The notes beneath the pieces were generated by a model. The model saw only the letters and a list, made by a program, of their open reading frames with translations, was not told the DNA's origin and did not search any database. Both the position numbers and the translations under genes were made by a program. 19,417 nucleotides of DNA from an uncultured Streptococcus sp. (GTDB lineage: Bacteria > Bacillota > Bacilli > Lactobacillales > Streptococcaceae), in the NCBI RefSeq assembly GCF_943912555.1, contig NZ_CALTUR010000022.1, forward strand, positions 1 to 19,417. The letters are read 5' to 3'. Below are positions 1-7,772 of this stretch, piece by piece (position 1 is the stretch's first letter; every line of letters begins with the position of its first letter).

Positions 1-22
1 GTATTGTATTTTTTTCTGACAT
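1..22 (-). CDS. Start of an unidentified gene, cut by the window edge
   Basis: An ATG at position 22 on the minus strand follows a good ribosome binding site (AAAGGA, six bases before the ATG) and opens a frame reading MSEKNTI up to the window edge. It begins 12 bases after the stop of the cytosine methyltransferase gene, so it is probably the next gene of the same operon. A cognate restriction endonuclease or another restriction-modification component is a reasonable guess from position alone. Seven residues cannot identify it. Confidence 0.5.
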
Positions 23-34
23 ATTAATTCCTTT

Positions 35-1198
35 TTACAAATTATTTTCTTCAAAGAAATCTTTTATTCTATTAGCTAAATGAATACTTAAAATTGGAGG
101 AACAGCATTACCAATCTGGGTATTAATTGCTTGTAGACCTCCGACAAACTTATAATTATCTGGAAAAGACTGTATTCTTGCACCTTCCCTTGCAGTCAAA
201 GCTCTATTTTGACTGGGATGAATGCACCGTAAGGAAGATGGAGTTGATAAATTGTTTGTTATAGTCGTTGAAGGTCTATCCCACCACAATCTACCGTAAG
301 TATTACTATATCCTGAAGTTAAATAAAGTGCTCTATCTAACAATCCATCTTCTACCATTCTATTTATATCATTCTTACCTTGTCCTTCCTTAAGTGCAGC
401 CATAATTTTCTGCAATCTTTGTCCATGATTACGACTTACATGATTAAATAATTGTTCTTGATTACCTCTCATTAAAATTTGATAATCTGTTTGTGGATCT
501 TCCACATATTGGTCCGCTCTGTCATTATTTCCTAAACTAGGTAAATCTCCAATAGCATCTCTTAAATTGAAGGGATTTTCAGAAGTACACTTTTCTGGAA
601 AACTCCATTCAAACTCAATATTTAAATCATTTCTTACACCAATCAAAAAGACGCGTTCTCTATTTTGTGGAACACCGTAATCCTTAGCATTAAGTAATTC
701 TGTATAAACGCTATATCCATGAACATCTCCAAAGCTAGATAAATCTTTAAAACTTTCTTTTACATTTCGAATAATTGGTCCATTTTGCTCGTTTTTCATG
801 GTTAGCAAACCATAAACATTTTCAAAAACAAACATTTTAGGTTGGATAAATGAAAGTATCCTTCTATATTCACGATACATTTTTGCTCTCTTATCATACT
901 GTCTCTTGCCAACCGTACTAAAGGACTGACAAGGTGGGCCACCAATAACTATATCAACTCTTTTTGAACTGATTCCTTTGGATTTTAAAAATTGTTCATC
1001 TATATTAGCAATGTCTTCCTCAATCATAGTAACTCTAGGATAATTTTGTCTGAAAGCTTCTGCTGCATCATGATTGAATTCATTTGCAAATCTAATGTTA
1101 AAGTCATTTCTGGAAACAAATTTATTATTTTTAATTGTCTTCTGAAAGCCAAAAGTCAATCCTCCAGCACCAGAAAATAAATCTACAACTTCTATCAT
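35..1198 (-). CDS. C5-cytosine DNA methyltransferase (Dcm-like, restriction-modification type)
   Basis: This 387-aa protein transfers a methyl group from S-adenosylmethionine to carbon 5 of cytosine in a short DNA target. The family motifs appear in order: motif I DLFSGAGGLTFGF (residues 6-18), motif IV GGPPCQSFS (86-94) with catalytic Cys90, motif VI ENV (126-128), motif VIII QNRERVFLIG (178-187), and motifs IX/X ending in QIGNAVPP (361-368). The target recognition region lies between about 190 and 330; I cannot predict the recognised sequence. Length is normal for a stand-alone enzyme. The start has an AAGGG site about seven bases upstream. It lies just after the valS terminator and is more AT-rich than valS, which suggests acquisition as part of a restriction-modification unit; the next gene begins 12 bases downstream. 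An orphan methyltransferase is the alternative. Confidence 0.95.
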   Translation of the reverse strand: MIEVVDLFSGAGGLTFGFQKTIKNNKFVSRNDFNIRFANEFNHDAAEAFRQNYPRVTMIEEDIANIDEQFLKSKGISSKRVDIVIGGPPCQSFSTVGKRQYDKRAKMYREYRRILSFIQPKMFVFENVYGLLTMKNEQNGPIIRNVKESFKDLSSFGDVHGYSVYTELLNAKDYGVPQNRERVFLIGVRNDLNIEFEWSFPEKCTSENPFNLRDAIGDLPSLGNNDRADQYVEDPQTDYQILMRGNQEQLFNHVSRNHGQRLQKIMAALKEGQGKNDINRMVEDGLLDRALYLTSGYSNTYGRLWWDRPSTTITNNLSTPSSLRCIHPSQNRALTAREGARIQSFPDNYKFVGGLQAINTQIGNAVPPILSIHLANRIKDFFEENNL

Positions 1199-1233
1199 TT
1201 CTTACCCTTTTTCAAAAAATATTCTCATTCTCC

Positions 1234-1239
1234 ATTATA
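1234..1239 (-). promoter_or_regulatory. Extended -10 promoter for the methyltransferase
   Basis: The minus strand reads TGGTATAAT, a consensus TATAAT with an extended TG element, about 36 bases upstream of the methyltransferase ATG. No convincing -35 hexamer sits 17 bases further up, because that place is filled by the valS terminator stem. Extended -10 promoters can work without a good -35. Inferred from sequence only. Confidence 0.6.
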
Positions 1240-1241
1240 CC

Positions 1242-1267
1242 AAAAACCCCAGCAAATTGCCGAGGTT
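1242..1267 (-). terminator. Intrinsic terminator after valS
   Basis: On the minus strand a 10-bp stem (bases 1258-1267 with 1245-1254, two G-U pairs, 3-base loop) is followed by five Ts. It starts a few bases after the valS stop, so it ends the T-box-controlled operon. Its T-tract runs directly into the extended -10 of the methyltransferase promoter. Confidence 0.88.
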
Positions 1268-1273
1268 TATAGC

Positions 1274-3925
1274 TTATTTAACCAACTTCTTCATCTCATC
1301 AATACGTGCGACGGTCGCGTCGTATTTCGCTTGGTAGTCGGCTTGTTTGTCGCGTTCTTTTTGGACGACTTCTGGTTTGGCGTTGGCTACGAAGCGTTCG
1401 TTAGAGAGCTTCTTGCCAACCATGTCCAGTTCTTTTTGCCATTTAGCAAGTTCCTTGTCGAGACGAGCCAGTTCTTCTTCGACATTGAGTAGGTCTGCCA
1501 GTGGCAGGTAGATTTCTGCTCCTGTGATGACGCTTGACATAGCGAGTTCAGGCGCAGGGATGGTTGATGCGATTTCCAAGTGTTCTGGATTTGTGAAGCG
1601 TTTGATGTAGTTAACATTGCTGTTAAAGAAGGTTTCCAAGTCACTATCGCTTGTCTTAACAAGGATGGTGATTGGCTTGCTTGGTGCTACGTTTACTTCC
1701 GCACGCGCATTACGAACGGCACGGATCAAATCTTTGAGACTTTCCACACCTGTGTGAGCCGCAAGGTCTTCAAAGGCTGGATTGACAGTTGGGTATTCTG
1801 CTGTCACGATAGAGCCTTCTGAGATTTGTCCAAAGATTTCCTCTGTTACGAATGGCATGATTGGGTGAAGGAGACGAAGGATCTTGTCCAAGGTGTAAAG
1901 GAGAACAGAACGTGTGATAACTTTCTCTTCTTCGTTGTCGCTATAAAGGACTTCCTTGGTCAACTCAACGTACCAGTCCGCAAACTCATCCCAGATGAAG
2001 TTGTAGAGGATGTGACCAGCCACACCAAACTCAAACTTGTCAAAGTTGGCAGTTGCTTTGCCGATCGTTTCATTGAGGTTGTGGAGAATCCAGCGGTCAG
2101 TGACGTTTCCAGCTTCCTTGTTGACCACTTTTTCGACATTGGCAGTTGCTTGCTCAAGGGTCAAGCCTTCATTGTTCATGAGGATGTAGCGAGAGATGTT
2201 CCAAATCTTGTTAATGAAGTTCCATGAGGCATCCATTTTCTCGTAAGAGAAGCGGACGTCTTGACCTGGTGCAGAACCGTTTGAAAGGAACCAACGCAGG
2301 CTATCTGTTCCGTACTTATCAATAACATCCATCGGATCAATCCCATTGCCCAGTGATTTAGACATCTTACGGCCTTCCTCGTCACGAATCAGACCATGAA
2401 TCAATGCATTTTTGAATGGCGATTTGCCAGTAAATTCCAAACCTTGGAAAATCATTCGAGATACCCAGAACGGGATAATATCATAACCAGTCACCAAAGT
2501 TGATGTTGGATAATAACGTTTGAAGTCTTCTGAGTCGACATCCGGCCAGCCCATGGTAGAGAATGGCCAAAGAGCCGAACTGAACCACGTATCCAAGACA
2601 TCTTCGTCCTGAGTCCAACCTTCACCTTCTGGAGCTTCTTCGCCGACATATATTTCACCCTCAGCATTGTACCAAGCAGGGATTTGGTGACCCCACCAGA
2701 GCTGACGAGAGATTACCCAGTCGTGAACATTTTCCATCCATTGAAGGAAGGTATCGTTGAAACGAGGTGGGTAGAATTCTACCTTGTCATCTGTGTCTTG
2801 GTTAGCAATAGCATTTTTGGCCAATTGGTCCATCTTGACGAACCACTGAGTAGACAAGCGTGGCTCAACCACGACACCTGTACGTTCTGAGTGGCCAACA
2901 CTGTGAACAAGTTTTTCGATTTTGACAAGAGCACCTATTTCTTCCAGCTTAGCAACGACTACCTTACGAGCTTCAAAACGGTCCATACCTGCAAATTCGA
3001 AGGCAAGCTCATTCATAGTTCCGTCGTCGTTCATGACGTTAACTTGTGGCAAGTTATGGCGTTGACCAACCAAGAAGTCGTTTGGATCGTGAGCAGGTGT
3101 GATTTTCACGACACCTGTACCAAACTCAGGATCTGCATGTTCGTCCCCAACTATTGGGATGAGTTTATTAGCGATTGGAAGGATGACATTTTTACCAATC
3201 AAATCCCTGTAACGTGGATCTTCTGGATTGACCGCAACGGCAACGTCCCCAAACATGGTCTCAGGACGAGTGGTCGCAACTTCAAGGGCGCGTGAACCGT
3301 CTTCTAGCATATAATTCATGTGGTAGAAGGCACCTTCTACGTCCTTGTGGATAACTTCGATATCAGAAAGGGCTGTGCGAGCTGCTGGGTCCCAGTTAAT
3401 GATAAACTCACCACGGTAGATCCAGCCTTTCTTGTAAAGGTCCACAAAGACCTTACGAACGGCTTTTGACAAACCTTCGTCAAGGGTGAAACGCTCACGA
3501 GAGTAGTCTACAGAGAGGCCCATCTTGCCCCATTGTTCCTTGATAGTAGTGGCATATTCGTCTTTCCATTCCCAGACTTTCGTCAAGAAAGATTCACGGC
3601 CGAGGTCATAACGGGTAATACCCTCTCCACGCAAACGCTCCTCAACCTTAGCCTGAGTGGCAATACCAGCGTGGTCCATACCAGGAAGCCAAAGCGTATC
3701 AAAACCTTGCATGCGTTTTTGACGGATGATAATATCCTGCAAAGTCGTATCCCAAGCGTGACCAAGGTGAAGTTTACCAGTTACGTTTGGTGGTGGAATA
3801 ACGATAGAATATGGCTTAGCCTTTTGATCGCCTGAAGGCTTAAAAACATCGGCATCAAGCCATTTTTGGTAACGACCAGCCTCAACCTCGGCTGGATTGT
3901 ATTTAGGTGAAAGTTCTTTAGACAT
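1274..3925 (-). CDS. valS: Valyl-tRNA synthetase
   Basis: This cytoplasmic class I aminoacyl-tRNA synthetase charges tRNA-Val with valine. At 883 aa it is full length for bacterial ValRS. It has the HIGH-type motif HLGH at residues 53-56, the editing (CP1) domain at about 190-360 with [10 protein letters not shown] at 218-227, the KMSKS motif at 520-524, the anticodon-binding domain after about 610 and the C-terminal tRNA-binding coiled coil at about 815-883. The ATG lies inside the end of the upstream kinase gene (8-nt overlap) and is preceded by AAAGGA. It is the last gene of a three-gene operon (acetyltransferase, kinase, valS) whose leader is a T-box riboswitch, so expression should rise when uncharged tRNA-Val accumulates. 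A terminator follows directly. Confidence 0.99.
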   Translation of the reverse strand: MSKELSPKYNPAEVEAGRYQKWLDADVFKPSGDQKAKPYSIVIPPPNVTGKLHLGHAWDTTLQDIIIRQKRMQGFDTLWLPGMDHAGIATQAKVEERLRGEGITRYDLGRESFLTKVWEWKDEYATTIKEQWGKMGLSVDYSRERFTLDEGLSKAVRKVFVDLYKKGWIYRGEFIINWDPAARTALSDIEVIHKDVEGAFYHMNYMLEDGSRALEVATTRPETMFGDVAVAVNPEDPRYRDLIGKNVILPIANKLIPIVGDEHADPEFGTGVVKITPAHDPNDFLVGQRHNLPQVNVMNDDGTMNELAFEFAGMDRFEARKVVVAKLEEIGALVKIEKLVHSVGHSERTGVVVEPRLSTQWFVKMDQLAKNAIANQDTDDKVEFYPPRFNDTFLQWMENVHDWVISRQLWWGHQIPAWYNAEGEIYVGEEAPEGEGWTQDEDVLDTWFSSALWPFSTMGWPDVDSEDFKRYYPTSTLVTGYDIIPFWVSRMIFQGLEFTGKSPFKNALIHGLIRDEEGRKMSKSLGNGIDPMDVIDKYGTDSLRWFLSNGSAPGQDVRFSYEKMDASWNFINKIWNISRYILMNNEGLTLEQATANVEKVVNKEAGNVTDRWILHNLNETIGKATANFDKFEFGVAGHILYNFIWDEFADWYVELTKEVLYSDNEEEKVITRSVLLYTLDKILRLLHPIMPFVTEEIFGQISEGSIVTAEYPTVNPAFEDLAAHTGVESLKDLIRAVRNARAEVNVAPSKPITILVKTSDSDLETFFNSNVNYIKRFTNPEHLEIASTIPAPELAMSSVITGAEIYLPLADLLNVEEELARLDKELAKWQKELDMVGKKLSNERFVANAKPEVVQKERDKQADYQAKYDATVARIDEMKKLVK

Positions 3926-4496
3926 GTGTTTGTCCTTTCTCTATTTTGTTCATTTTATCTTGAATCTGCTTGGCAACTTCGGTTGCAGACAAATTCGTAT
4001 TATTTATTTTAAGGTAGTGGTGTAGCTCATTCGGTTGGATTTTAGAATTTAATTGAAGGGTTTCAATGGTCTCTAAAATTTCTCTTTCAGACACCTCAAT
4101 ATGTCGTTTCAAGGGCTTGTGCTTCAACCGATTCTCTGTTCGATTTCGACGTAAACGCTCTTCAAGACTTGTTTCCAACTCCACAAAAAGAATCTCTTGA
4201 TGATAGTCATTCAACAAATCCTGAATTTGCTTCAAATACATCAGCTGGTACTGATTTGAAAAATCAATTACGTCAGTTAAAATCACAGATCGCTGATTCC
4301 TAGCACTTGCTCCAAGGAAAGAAAAGGTAATTCCACGAACAAATTCCCACATCTCCTCTGTATAATCCTGATAGATTTCTAGTGCAAAATCGATAGCTTG
4401 ATGGTTATAAAATAGGGTAGCATTCGTAAGTCGAGATAATTCTTGACCAATGGTCATTTTTCCTGAAGCCGGAGCACCAATGATGAAAAGATGCAT
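3918..4496 (-). CDS. P-loop nucleotide kinase-like protein (AAA/shikimate kinase-like)
   Basis: This 192-aa protein begins [20 protein letters not shown], a P-loop (GAPASGK, residues 7-13) in which the usual Ser/Thr after Lys is Met followed by Thr. From memory this GKMT form recurs in a family of small uncharacterised P-loop kinases. A basic stretch near the middle ([14 protein letters not shown]) could be a lid region. The substrate is unknown. I chose the ATG at 4496 because GGAGGTGA lies just upstream; a start 15 bases earlier would overlap that site. The start shares its A with the TGA of the acetyltransferase (TGATG), and the 3' end overlaps valS by 8 nt, so the three genes look translationally coupled. 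The T-box leader should put this enzyme under tRNA-Val control, which suggests a link to translation or valine metabolism, but that is inference. Confidence 0.85.
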   Translation of the reverse strand: MHLFIIGAPASGKMTIGQELSRLTNATLFYNHQAIDFALEIYQDYTEEMWEFVRGITFSFLGASARNQRSVILTDVIDFSNQYQLMYLKQIQDLLNDYHQEILFVELETSLEERLRRNRTENRLKHKPLKRHIEVSEREILETIETLQLNSKIQPNELHHYLKINNTNLSATEVAKQIQDKMNKIEKGQTHV

Positions 4497-5056
4497 CAAA
4501 TCACCTCCCACTCACTCCTCAGCAAGCCATATATCAGGCTGTCACAGCGGTTGCCTTGAGCATCTTTGCGGTCTCGGATACGAGCTTCAAGAGTAAAACC
4601 AAGCTTCTCTGCGACTCGTTGACTTTGGACATTATAATCAAAACAAGTCAGTTCAATCTTGTGAAGATCCAAATCTTTAAAGACTAAGTCGATCAAGGCA
4701 CGCGCTGCTTCTGGTACATAGCCTCGACCCCAATAGTCTGGATGCAAGGTATAGCCAAGCTCTAGCACATCATCCGCATGGCGATTGTTGAAATCAACAG
4801 AGCCGATGACTTTATCAGTTCCTTTAACGACAATCCCATAACCAGCTGGGAGATTTTCCTTTTGATTGCGTTCTGGAAGGATATGCTCCAGATAATAAAT
4901 CTCATCTTCCAAGGTCTTGACGGGCGGAAATCCTGCTGGATAGGCGACCTCTGGGAGACTAGCGTAGGCATGAATATCTTCGGCGTCAGTCACTGTACGA
5001 ACTCGCAAGACGAGCCGTTCGGTTTCTAAGCGTTCTGGTAATTCAGCTCTTGTCAT
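4496..5056 (-). CDS. GNAT family N-acetyltransferase (RimJ/RimL-like)
   Basis: This 186-aa protein of the GNAT fold transfers acetyl from acetyl-CoA to an amine. It opens with ETERLVLR (residues 11-18), typical of RimJ/RimL-type enzymes, has the acetyl-CoA binding segment HPDYWGRGYVPEAARAL at 105-121 and ends with NVQSQRVAEKLGF at 142-154. The substrate cannot be read from sequence; ribosomal-protein, amino-acid or antibiotic-related amines are all possible. A longer frame extends 27 codons further upstream, but that extension lies in the T-box terminator and antiterminator and cannot be the normal start. The ATG at 5056 has AGGAAGG directly upstream. It is the first gene of the T-box operon with the kinase and valS. 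Confidence 0.9.
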   Translation of the reverse strand: MTRAELPERLETERLVLRVRTVTDAEDIHAYASLPEVAYPAGFPPVKTLEDEIYYLEHILPERNQKENLPAGYGIVVKGTDKVIGSVDFNNRHADDVLELGYTLHPDYWGRGYVPEAARALIDLVFKDLDLHKIELTCFDYNVQSQRVAEKLGFTLEARIRDRKDAQGNRCDSLIYGLLRSEWEVI

Positions 5057-5069
5057 CTTCCTTCCTCGC

Positions 5070-5288
5070 TTTCTACAAAAAATCGCCCCTGCCATATCCA
5101 TGACAGGGACGAATGTGTTATCCGCGGTACCACCCAATTTCGGGCAGTTGCCCGCAACTCTCGTCTTTAAAACAAAAAGACACTTTTATTTCAATTTTTC
5201 ATCCATTAGCAACTAGTTTTGACACATTTGTGGACTTCTCAGCTCCGCCACTTTCTGTAAAATGTGGGATTCAAAACACCTCTAATGG
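5070..5288 (-). ncRNA. T-box riboswitch leader of the acetyltransferase-kinase-valS operon
   Basis: The leader carries the T-box consensus GGGTGGTACCGCGG (minus strand, 5135-5122), where UGGU should pair with the 3' ACCA of uncharged tRNA. It is followed by a terminator (stem 5101-5111 with 5084-5094, then six Ts). Upstream is a GC-rich hairpin (CGGGC/GCCCG, about 5141-5154) and a long stem I domain at about 5216-5277 whose base pairs GTTTTGA with TCAAAAC. Known mechanism: uncharged tRNA binding stabilises the antiterminator and lets transcription continue. The valS gene in the operon implies tRNA-Val; valine triplets GUG/GUC occur on the 3' side of stem I, but I could not fix the specifier loop by eye. 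Confidence 0.93.
5077..5111 (-). terminator. Regulated terminator of the T-box leader
   Basis: An 11-bp stem (5101-5111 with 5084-5094, some G-U pairs, 6-base loop) is followed by a run of six Ts. It is the alternative fold to the T-box antiterminator and ends 21 bases before the acetyltransferase ATG. Confidence 0.9.
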
Positions 5289-5292
5289 CTCT

Positions 5293-5321
5293 ATTGTAGC
5301 AAGATTTTTTCGGAAATGCAA
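5293..5321 (-). promoter_or_regulatory. Promoter of the T-box operon
   Basis: On the minus strand TTGCAT (5321-5316) and TACAAT (5298-5293) are separated by 17 bases, close to the sigma-70 type consensus. The predicted start is near 5286, giving a leader of about 230 bases. The -35 begins 14 bases after the stop of the upstream helix-hairpin-helix gene, and I see no terminator between them, so some read-through is possible. Confidence 0.85.
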
Positions 5322-5334
5322 GGAACAAGAAAAA

Positions 5335-5730
5335 TTACTTGAACTTGATGCCATTTTCTTTCAATTTCTTAATAGTAGCTGGGCCGATTCCTTTCAAGGC
5401 AAGGAGTTCTTTTTCAGTCCAGTTTTTAAAATCTGACGCAGACTTGATACCTTCATCATAGAAAGTCTTAGCACGATCAAGTGGAAGTCCACCCAAGTTT
5501 GCTGCAAAATCTTCTACAGAATTGGCTACTTTTTGAGCTTGCTCTTTGGTAGCTTCTACTGCTTGTTCAACTTTTTTAGAAACAGCCTTACCAGCTTGGC
5601 TTGCTGACTGTTCTGCACGTTTTACGACTTTTTTTGTCTCTTCTACAACCTTAGTCACAGTACTTGAAAAAGCACCTGCACGACGGAGGCTATTTCGTAA
5701 TTGTTTTTTACGATTGAGTTTCTTTGACAT
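5335..5730 (-). CDS. Small basic protein with C-terminal helix-hairpin-helix domain
   Basis: This 131-aa protein has two parts. Residues 1-20 are strongly basic (SKKLNRKKQLRNSLRR), and 20-75 is an Ala/Lys/Glu/Gln-rich stretch likely to form a long helix or remain disordered. Residues 80-131 resemble a helix-hairpin-helix unit, with LKGIGPATIKKLKENGI at about 112-128. Such units usually bind the DNA backbone without sequence specificity, so a nucleoid- or DNA-associated role is plausible. No signal peptide or membrane segment is seen. The start has AAAGGA upstream. The gene has its own promoter and seems monocistronic. I do not know a characterised homologue. Confidence 0.85.
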   Translation of the reverse strand: MSKKLNRKKQLRNSLRRAGAFSSTVTKVVEETKKVVKRAEQSASQAGKAVSKKVEQAVEATKEQAQKVANSVEDFAANLGGLPLDRAKTFYDEGIKSASDFKNWTEKELLALKGIGPATIKKLKENGIKFK

Positions 5731-5744
5731 GATAAAATCCTTTC

Positions 5745-5774
5745 AATAAAAAATCCCTGCTCTGACAAGGATTT
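5745..5774 (-). terminator. Terminator-like hairpin at the 5' end of the HhH transcript
   Basis: A 9-bp stem (5766-5774 with 5751-5759, one G-U pair, 6-base loop) is followed by a T-rich tail. It lies downstream of the HhH promoter yet upstream of its ATG, starting close to the predicted transcription start. It could end read-through from the DUF1912 gene and also cap the 5' end of the HhH messenger. Confidence 0.6.
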
Positions 5775-5783
5775 AATATAAAT

Positions 5784-5812
5784 ATTCTATCAAGATTTTG
5801 GTGAAAAATCAA
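5784..5812 (-). promoter_or_regulatory. Promoter of the HhH gene
   Basis: Minus-strand TTGATT (5812-5807) and TAGAAT (5789-5784) have a 17-base spacer. The promoter begins 13 bases after the stop of the DUF1912 gene. Confidence 0.8.
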
Positions 5813-5825
5813 GAACCTTTCTCGT

Positions 5826-6080
5826 TTAATAATTTCGCTCACCAAACAATCCCTCTGGTAAATCATGGAATCCCTTACCTGCCTTGAAGTTTTCAAACTT
5901 AGCAAGCAAGAACTGATAAGCATCCAAGCGGCTTTCGTAACGAATCATAGCATCTTTAGCACGTTCGTCCTGGTCTTCTTCGTAGACTTTTTGGCTTTCC
6001 TTGTGCGCCATGTCATTGATCATAATCTGGGTATTGACCCAGGCTTCAAATTCCTTCATAAATTCTTGTTCGTAACTCAT
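5826..6080 (-). CDS. DUF1912 family protein
   Basis: This 84-aa, mostly helical, acidic cytoplasmic protein (starts MSYEQEFMKEFEAWVNTQ) matches my memory of the small streptococcal DUF1912 family, which has no known function. No membrane segment, signal peptide or metal motif is visible. GGAG lies seven bases before the ATG. It begins 9 bases after the DUF438-hemerythrin gene, so it is the third gene of that operon. Confidence 0.85.
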   Translation of the reverse strand: MSYEQEFMKEFEAWVNTQIMINDMAHKESQKVYEEDQDERAKDAMIRYESRLDAYQFLLAKFENFKAGKGFHDLPEGLFGERNY

Positions 6081-6089
6081 TTTTTCTCC

Positions 6090-7424
6090 TTATTCTAATC
6101 CACGGAAATAGTCCGTGTCAATCTCACGGTAGGGTTGAATATCCTGAACGTATTCCAGCACTCCTTGGAATTCTCCCTCTTCATCGTGCACTGCTGCGTA
6201 GGTAATATGAACAAACTTACCTCGCGACTTAGACTTAAACCACATTTCATACTTATCTTTGCTTCCCTCACGAAGACCCTTCATAATAGTCTTTACCTTG
6301 TCCAAGTACTTAGGTGGATGGCAAAGTTCAACATTGCGCCCAACTTGGGACGGTGTTCGTTTGAAAATCATCTCATCAGCTGGCGTATTGTCATTGTAAT
6401 ACTGGAAAATATCATCTTTATTGACAAAGGTAATCTCCATAGGGAGATGATTGAGGATGAGATTGGCCTGCTCGACTGAGAGATAGCCATTACCAAAAGC
6501 CTGTTGACTATGGCGGTCCAGCACTGCTTCCTTTTCCTTAGGGGTAAAGGTAATGGTAAACTGCCCTTCTGGCGTATCAATAACTTGTTGCACTTGGCCT
6601 TCAGCTGTGTCTAGTTGCACGGGCTCCTCTGCACTCTTTTCCTCAACGAAGCTCTGTCGTTCTGGAACCCATTTCTCAGACGGGCGGATGATGGCATAGC
6701 CGTATGCGTCGCTCTCCTCCGCAATCTGAAGCCAGTCATCCTGAGTAAAGGACTCAAGGAGAATCATGAGAAGGATGGACTCTTCCTTGAAAATCATACT
6801 TTCAAACTCTGTCGCAAAGACTTCAAAAGCTTCCTTTACACTACTAATCGACACTTCTGGCAATGACTTGGCTGTCGCTAAAGCTGTTTGAAAGAGTTCC
6901 CTAATCTGGTCATCCACTCCCCACATAACTTTGGGAGGCGAATCGTGCCCATAACGCTCCATGATAGGAAAGAAGAGTTCTTCTTTACGTTGGTAGTGGA
7001 TGTCAAATTGCCCCACAAGTCCCATCTGACGCACCAAGCCCTTGCGCATCTCCACCAGCATTTCTTCATCTTCCATAGACTTATAGGTATCTAACAATCT
7101 ACGAATGCGAATCAAAGCTGCACGGAGGGCCAGATTTTCTTCCTTAAAGACCCGAACTGGGTGACCTGGATGCTCGGTATCTGCAACTTCGACATCCTTA
7201 ACAGCATTTTTAAAAAGATTGGCATGAACATCACAGAGTTCCATGACATCTTCAAAGGTAACACCTGAGTCTGAGTTCATCAGCTCGTGCTCCATAAGGG
7301 AAATCTCGATGGCTGAAACACCTGTAAAGGTCGCATCAAAGCGCTCCTGAACCGACTCAGGAGAGGCACCATTGTGCAATTCTAACAAAATATCCCGTAG
7401 GATATGAATCCGTTCATCTGCCAT
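6090..7424 (-). CDS. DUF438 / hemerythrin HHE / PAS domain protein
   Basis: This 444-aa cytoplasmic protein has an N-terminal DUF438 domain (about residues 8-75), a four-helix hemerythrin-like region (about 85-235) and a C-terminal PAS domain (about 318-432). In the middle region His143, Glu148/Glu149, His160 and Glu213/Glu214 are candidate metal ligands. The PAS domain carries CHPPKYLDKV at 368-377; this CHPP signature recurs in DUF438-type PAS proteins. Related proteins are thought to sense or repair damage from oxygen, nitric oxide or iron-centre chemistry, but a function here is inferred. No kinase, GGDEF or DNA-binding output domain is attached. The ATG overlaps the upstream stop by one base (TAATG), indicating coupling with the DUF1858 gene. 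Confidence 0.9.
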   Translation of the reverse strand: MADERIHILRDILLELHNGASPESVQERFDATFTGVSAIEISLMEHELMNSDSGVTFEDVMELCDVHANLFKNAVKDVEVADTEHPGHPVRVFKEENLALRAALIRIRRLLDTYKSMEDEEMLVEMRKGLVRQMGLVGQFDIHYQRKEELFFPIMERYGHDSPPKVMWGVDDQIRELFQTALATAKSLPEVSISSVKEAFEVFATEFESMIFKEESILLMILLESFTQDDWLQIAEESDAYGYAIIRPSEKWVPERQSFVEEKSAEEPVQLDTAEGQVQQVIDTPEGQFTITFTPKEKEAVLDRHSQQAFGNGYLSVEQANLILNHLPMEITFVNKDDIFQYYNDNTPADEMIFKRTPSQVGRNVELCHPPKYLDKVKTIMKGLREGSKDKYEMWFKSKSRGKFVHITYAAVHDEEGEFQGVLEYVQDIQPYREIDTDYFRGLE

Positions 7425-7657
7425 TAGTCTAATCCAATCACTTCATAACCATTCGCTTCCAGTGTGCGGACAATCTTGTCCATAGGGGTTCCTTCCAGCT
7501 TAGAACCCTGTTTAAGCGATACTTTGCGACCGATAGTATTACGCATCAAGGGATTAGCAAGGGGTTTAAAACCCAGCTCCACTAGGATTTCCAAGACTTC
7601 TGGATGCTTATCCACCACTTCTGCAACAGGAATTGACACATCGATGATATTGTCCAT
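7424..7657 (-). CDS. DUF1858 domain protein
   Basis: This 77-aa protein starts MDNIIDVSIPVAEVVDKHPE and fits the DUF1858 fold, a short domain often found beside or fused to DUF438/hemerythrin or hybrid-cluster and ScdA/Ric-like proteins. DUF1858 members often have a conserved Cys; none is visible here. I chose the ATG at 7657 because GGAGGTCGTC ends directly before it; the ATG 12 bases earlier would overlap that site. It is the first gene of the operon with the DUF438-hemerythrin-PAS and DUF1912 genes, with an extended -10 promoter upstream. Cytoplasmic; function unknown, probably a partner of the next protein. Confidence 0.88.
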   Translation of the reverse strand: MDNIIDVSIPVAEVVDKHPEVLEILVELGFKPLANPLMRNTIGRKVSLKQGSKLEGTPMDKIVRTLEANGYEVIGLD

Positions 7658-7698
7658 GACGACCTCCATTATCGTTTATAAATGATATTATTTATTTT

Positions 7699-7704
7699 AT
7701 TATA
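7699..7704 (-). promoter_or_regulatory. Extended -10 promoter of the DUF1858-DUF438-DUF1912 operon
   Basis: The minus strand reads TGGTATAAT, a perfect -10 with extended TG, about 42 bases before the DUF1858 ATG. The -35 region is only a T-run that belongs to the upstream terminator. This is the same terminator-to-extended-promoter arrangement seen upstream of the methyltransferase. Confidence 0.7.
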
Positions 7705-7721
7705 CCATAAGGAAAGAGATT

Positions 7722-7750
7722 AAAAAACTAGCAGTACAAGACTTGCTAGT
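7722..7750 (-). terminator. Terminator of the EcsC operon
   Basis: On the minus strand a 7-bp perfect stem ACTAGCA/TGCTAGT (7744-7750 with 7727-7733) is followed by six Ts. It closes the operon of the EcsC-family gene and its two small downstream genes. Confidence 0.85.
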
Positions 7751-7772
7751 TCCCCACGACTTGGATTACCAT

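Noticed and set aside
5057..5137. 27-residue N-terminal extension of the acetyltransferase
   Set aside because: It is encoded in the T-box antiterminator and terminator; the ATG at 5056 has a ribosome binding site.
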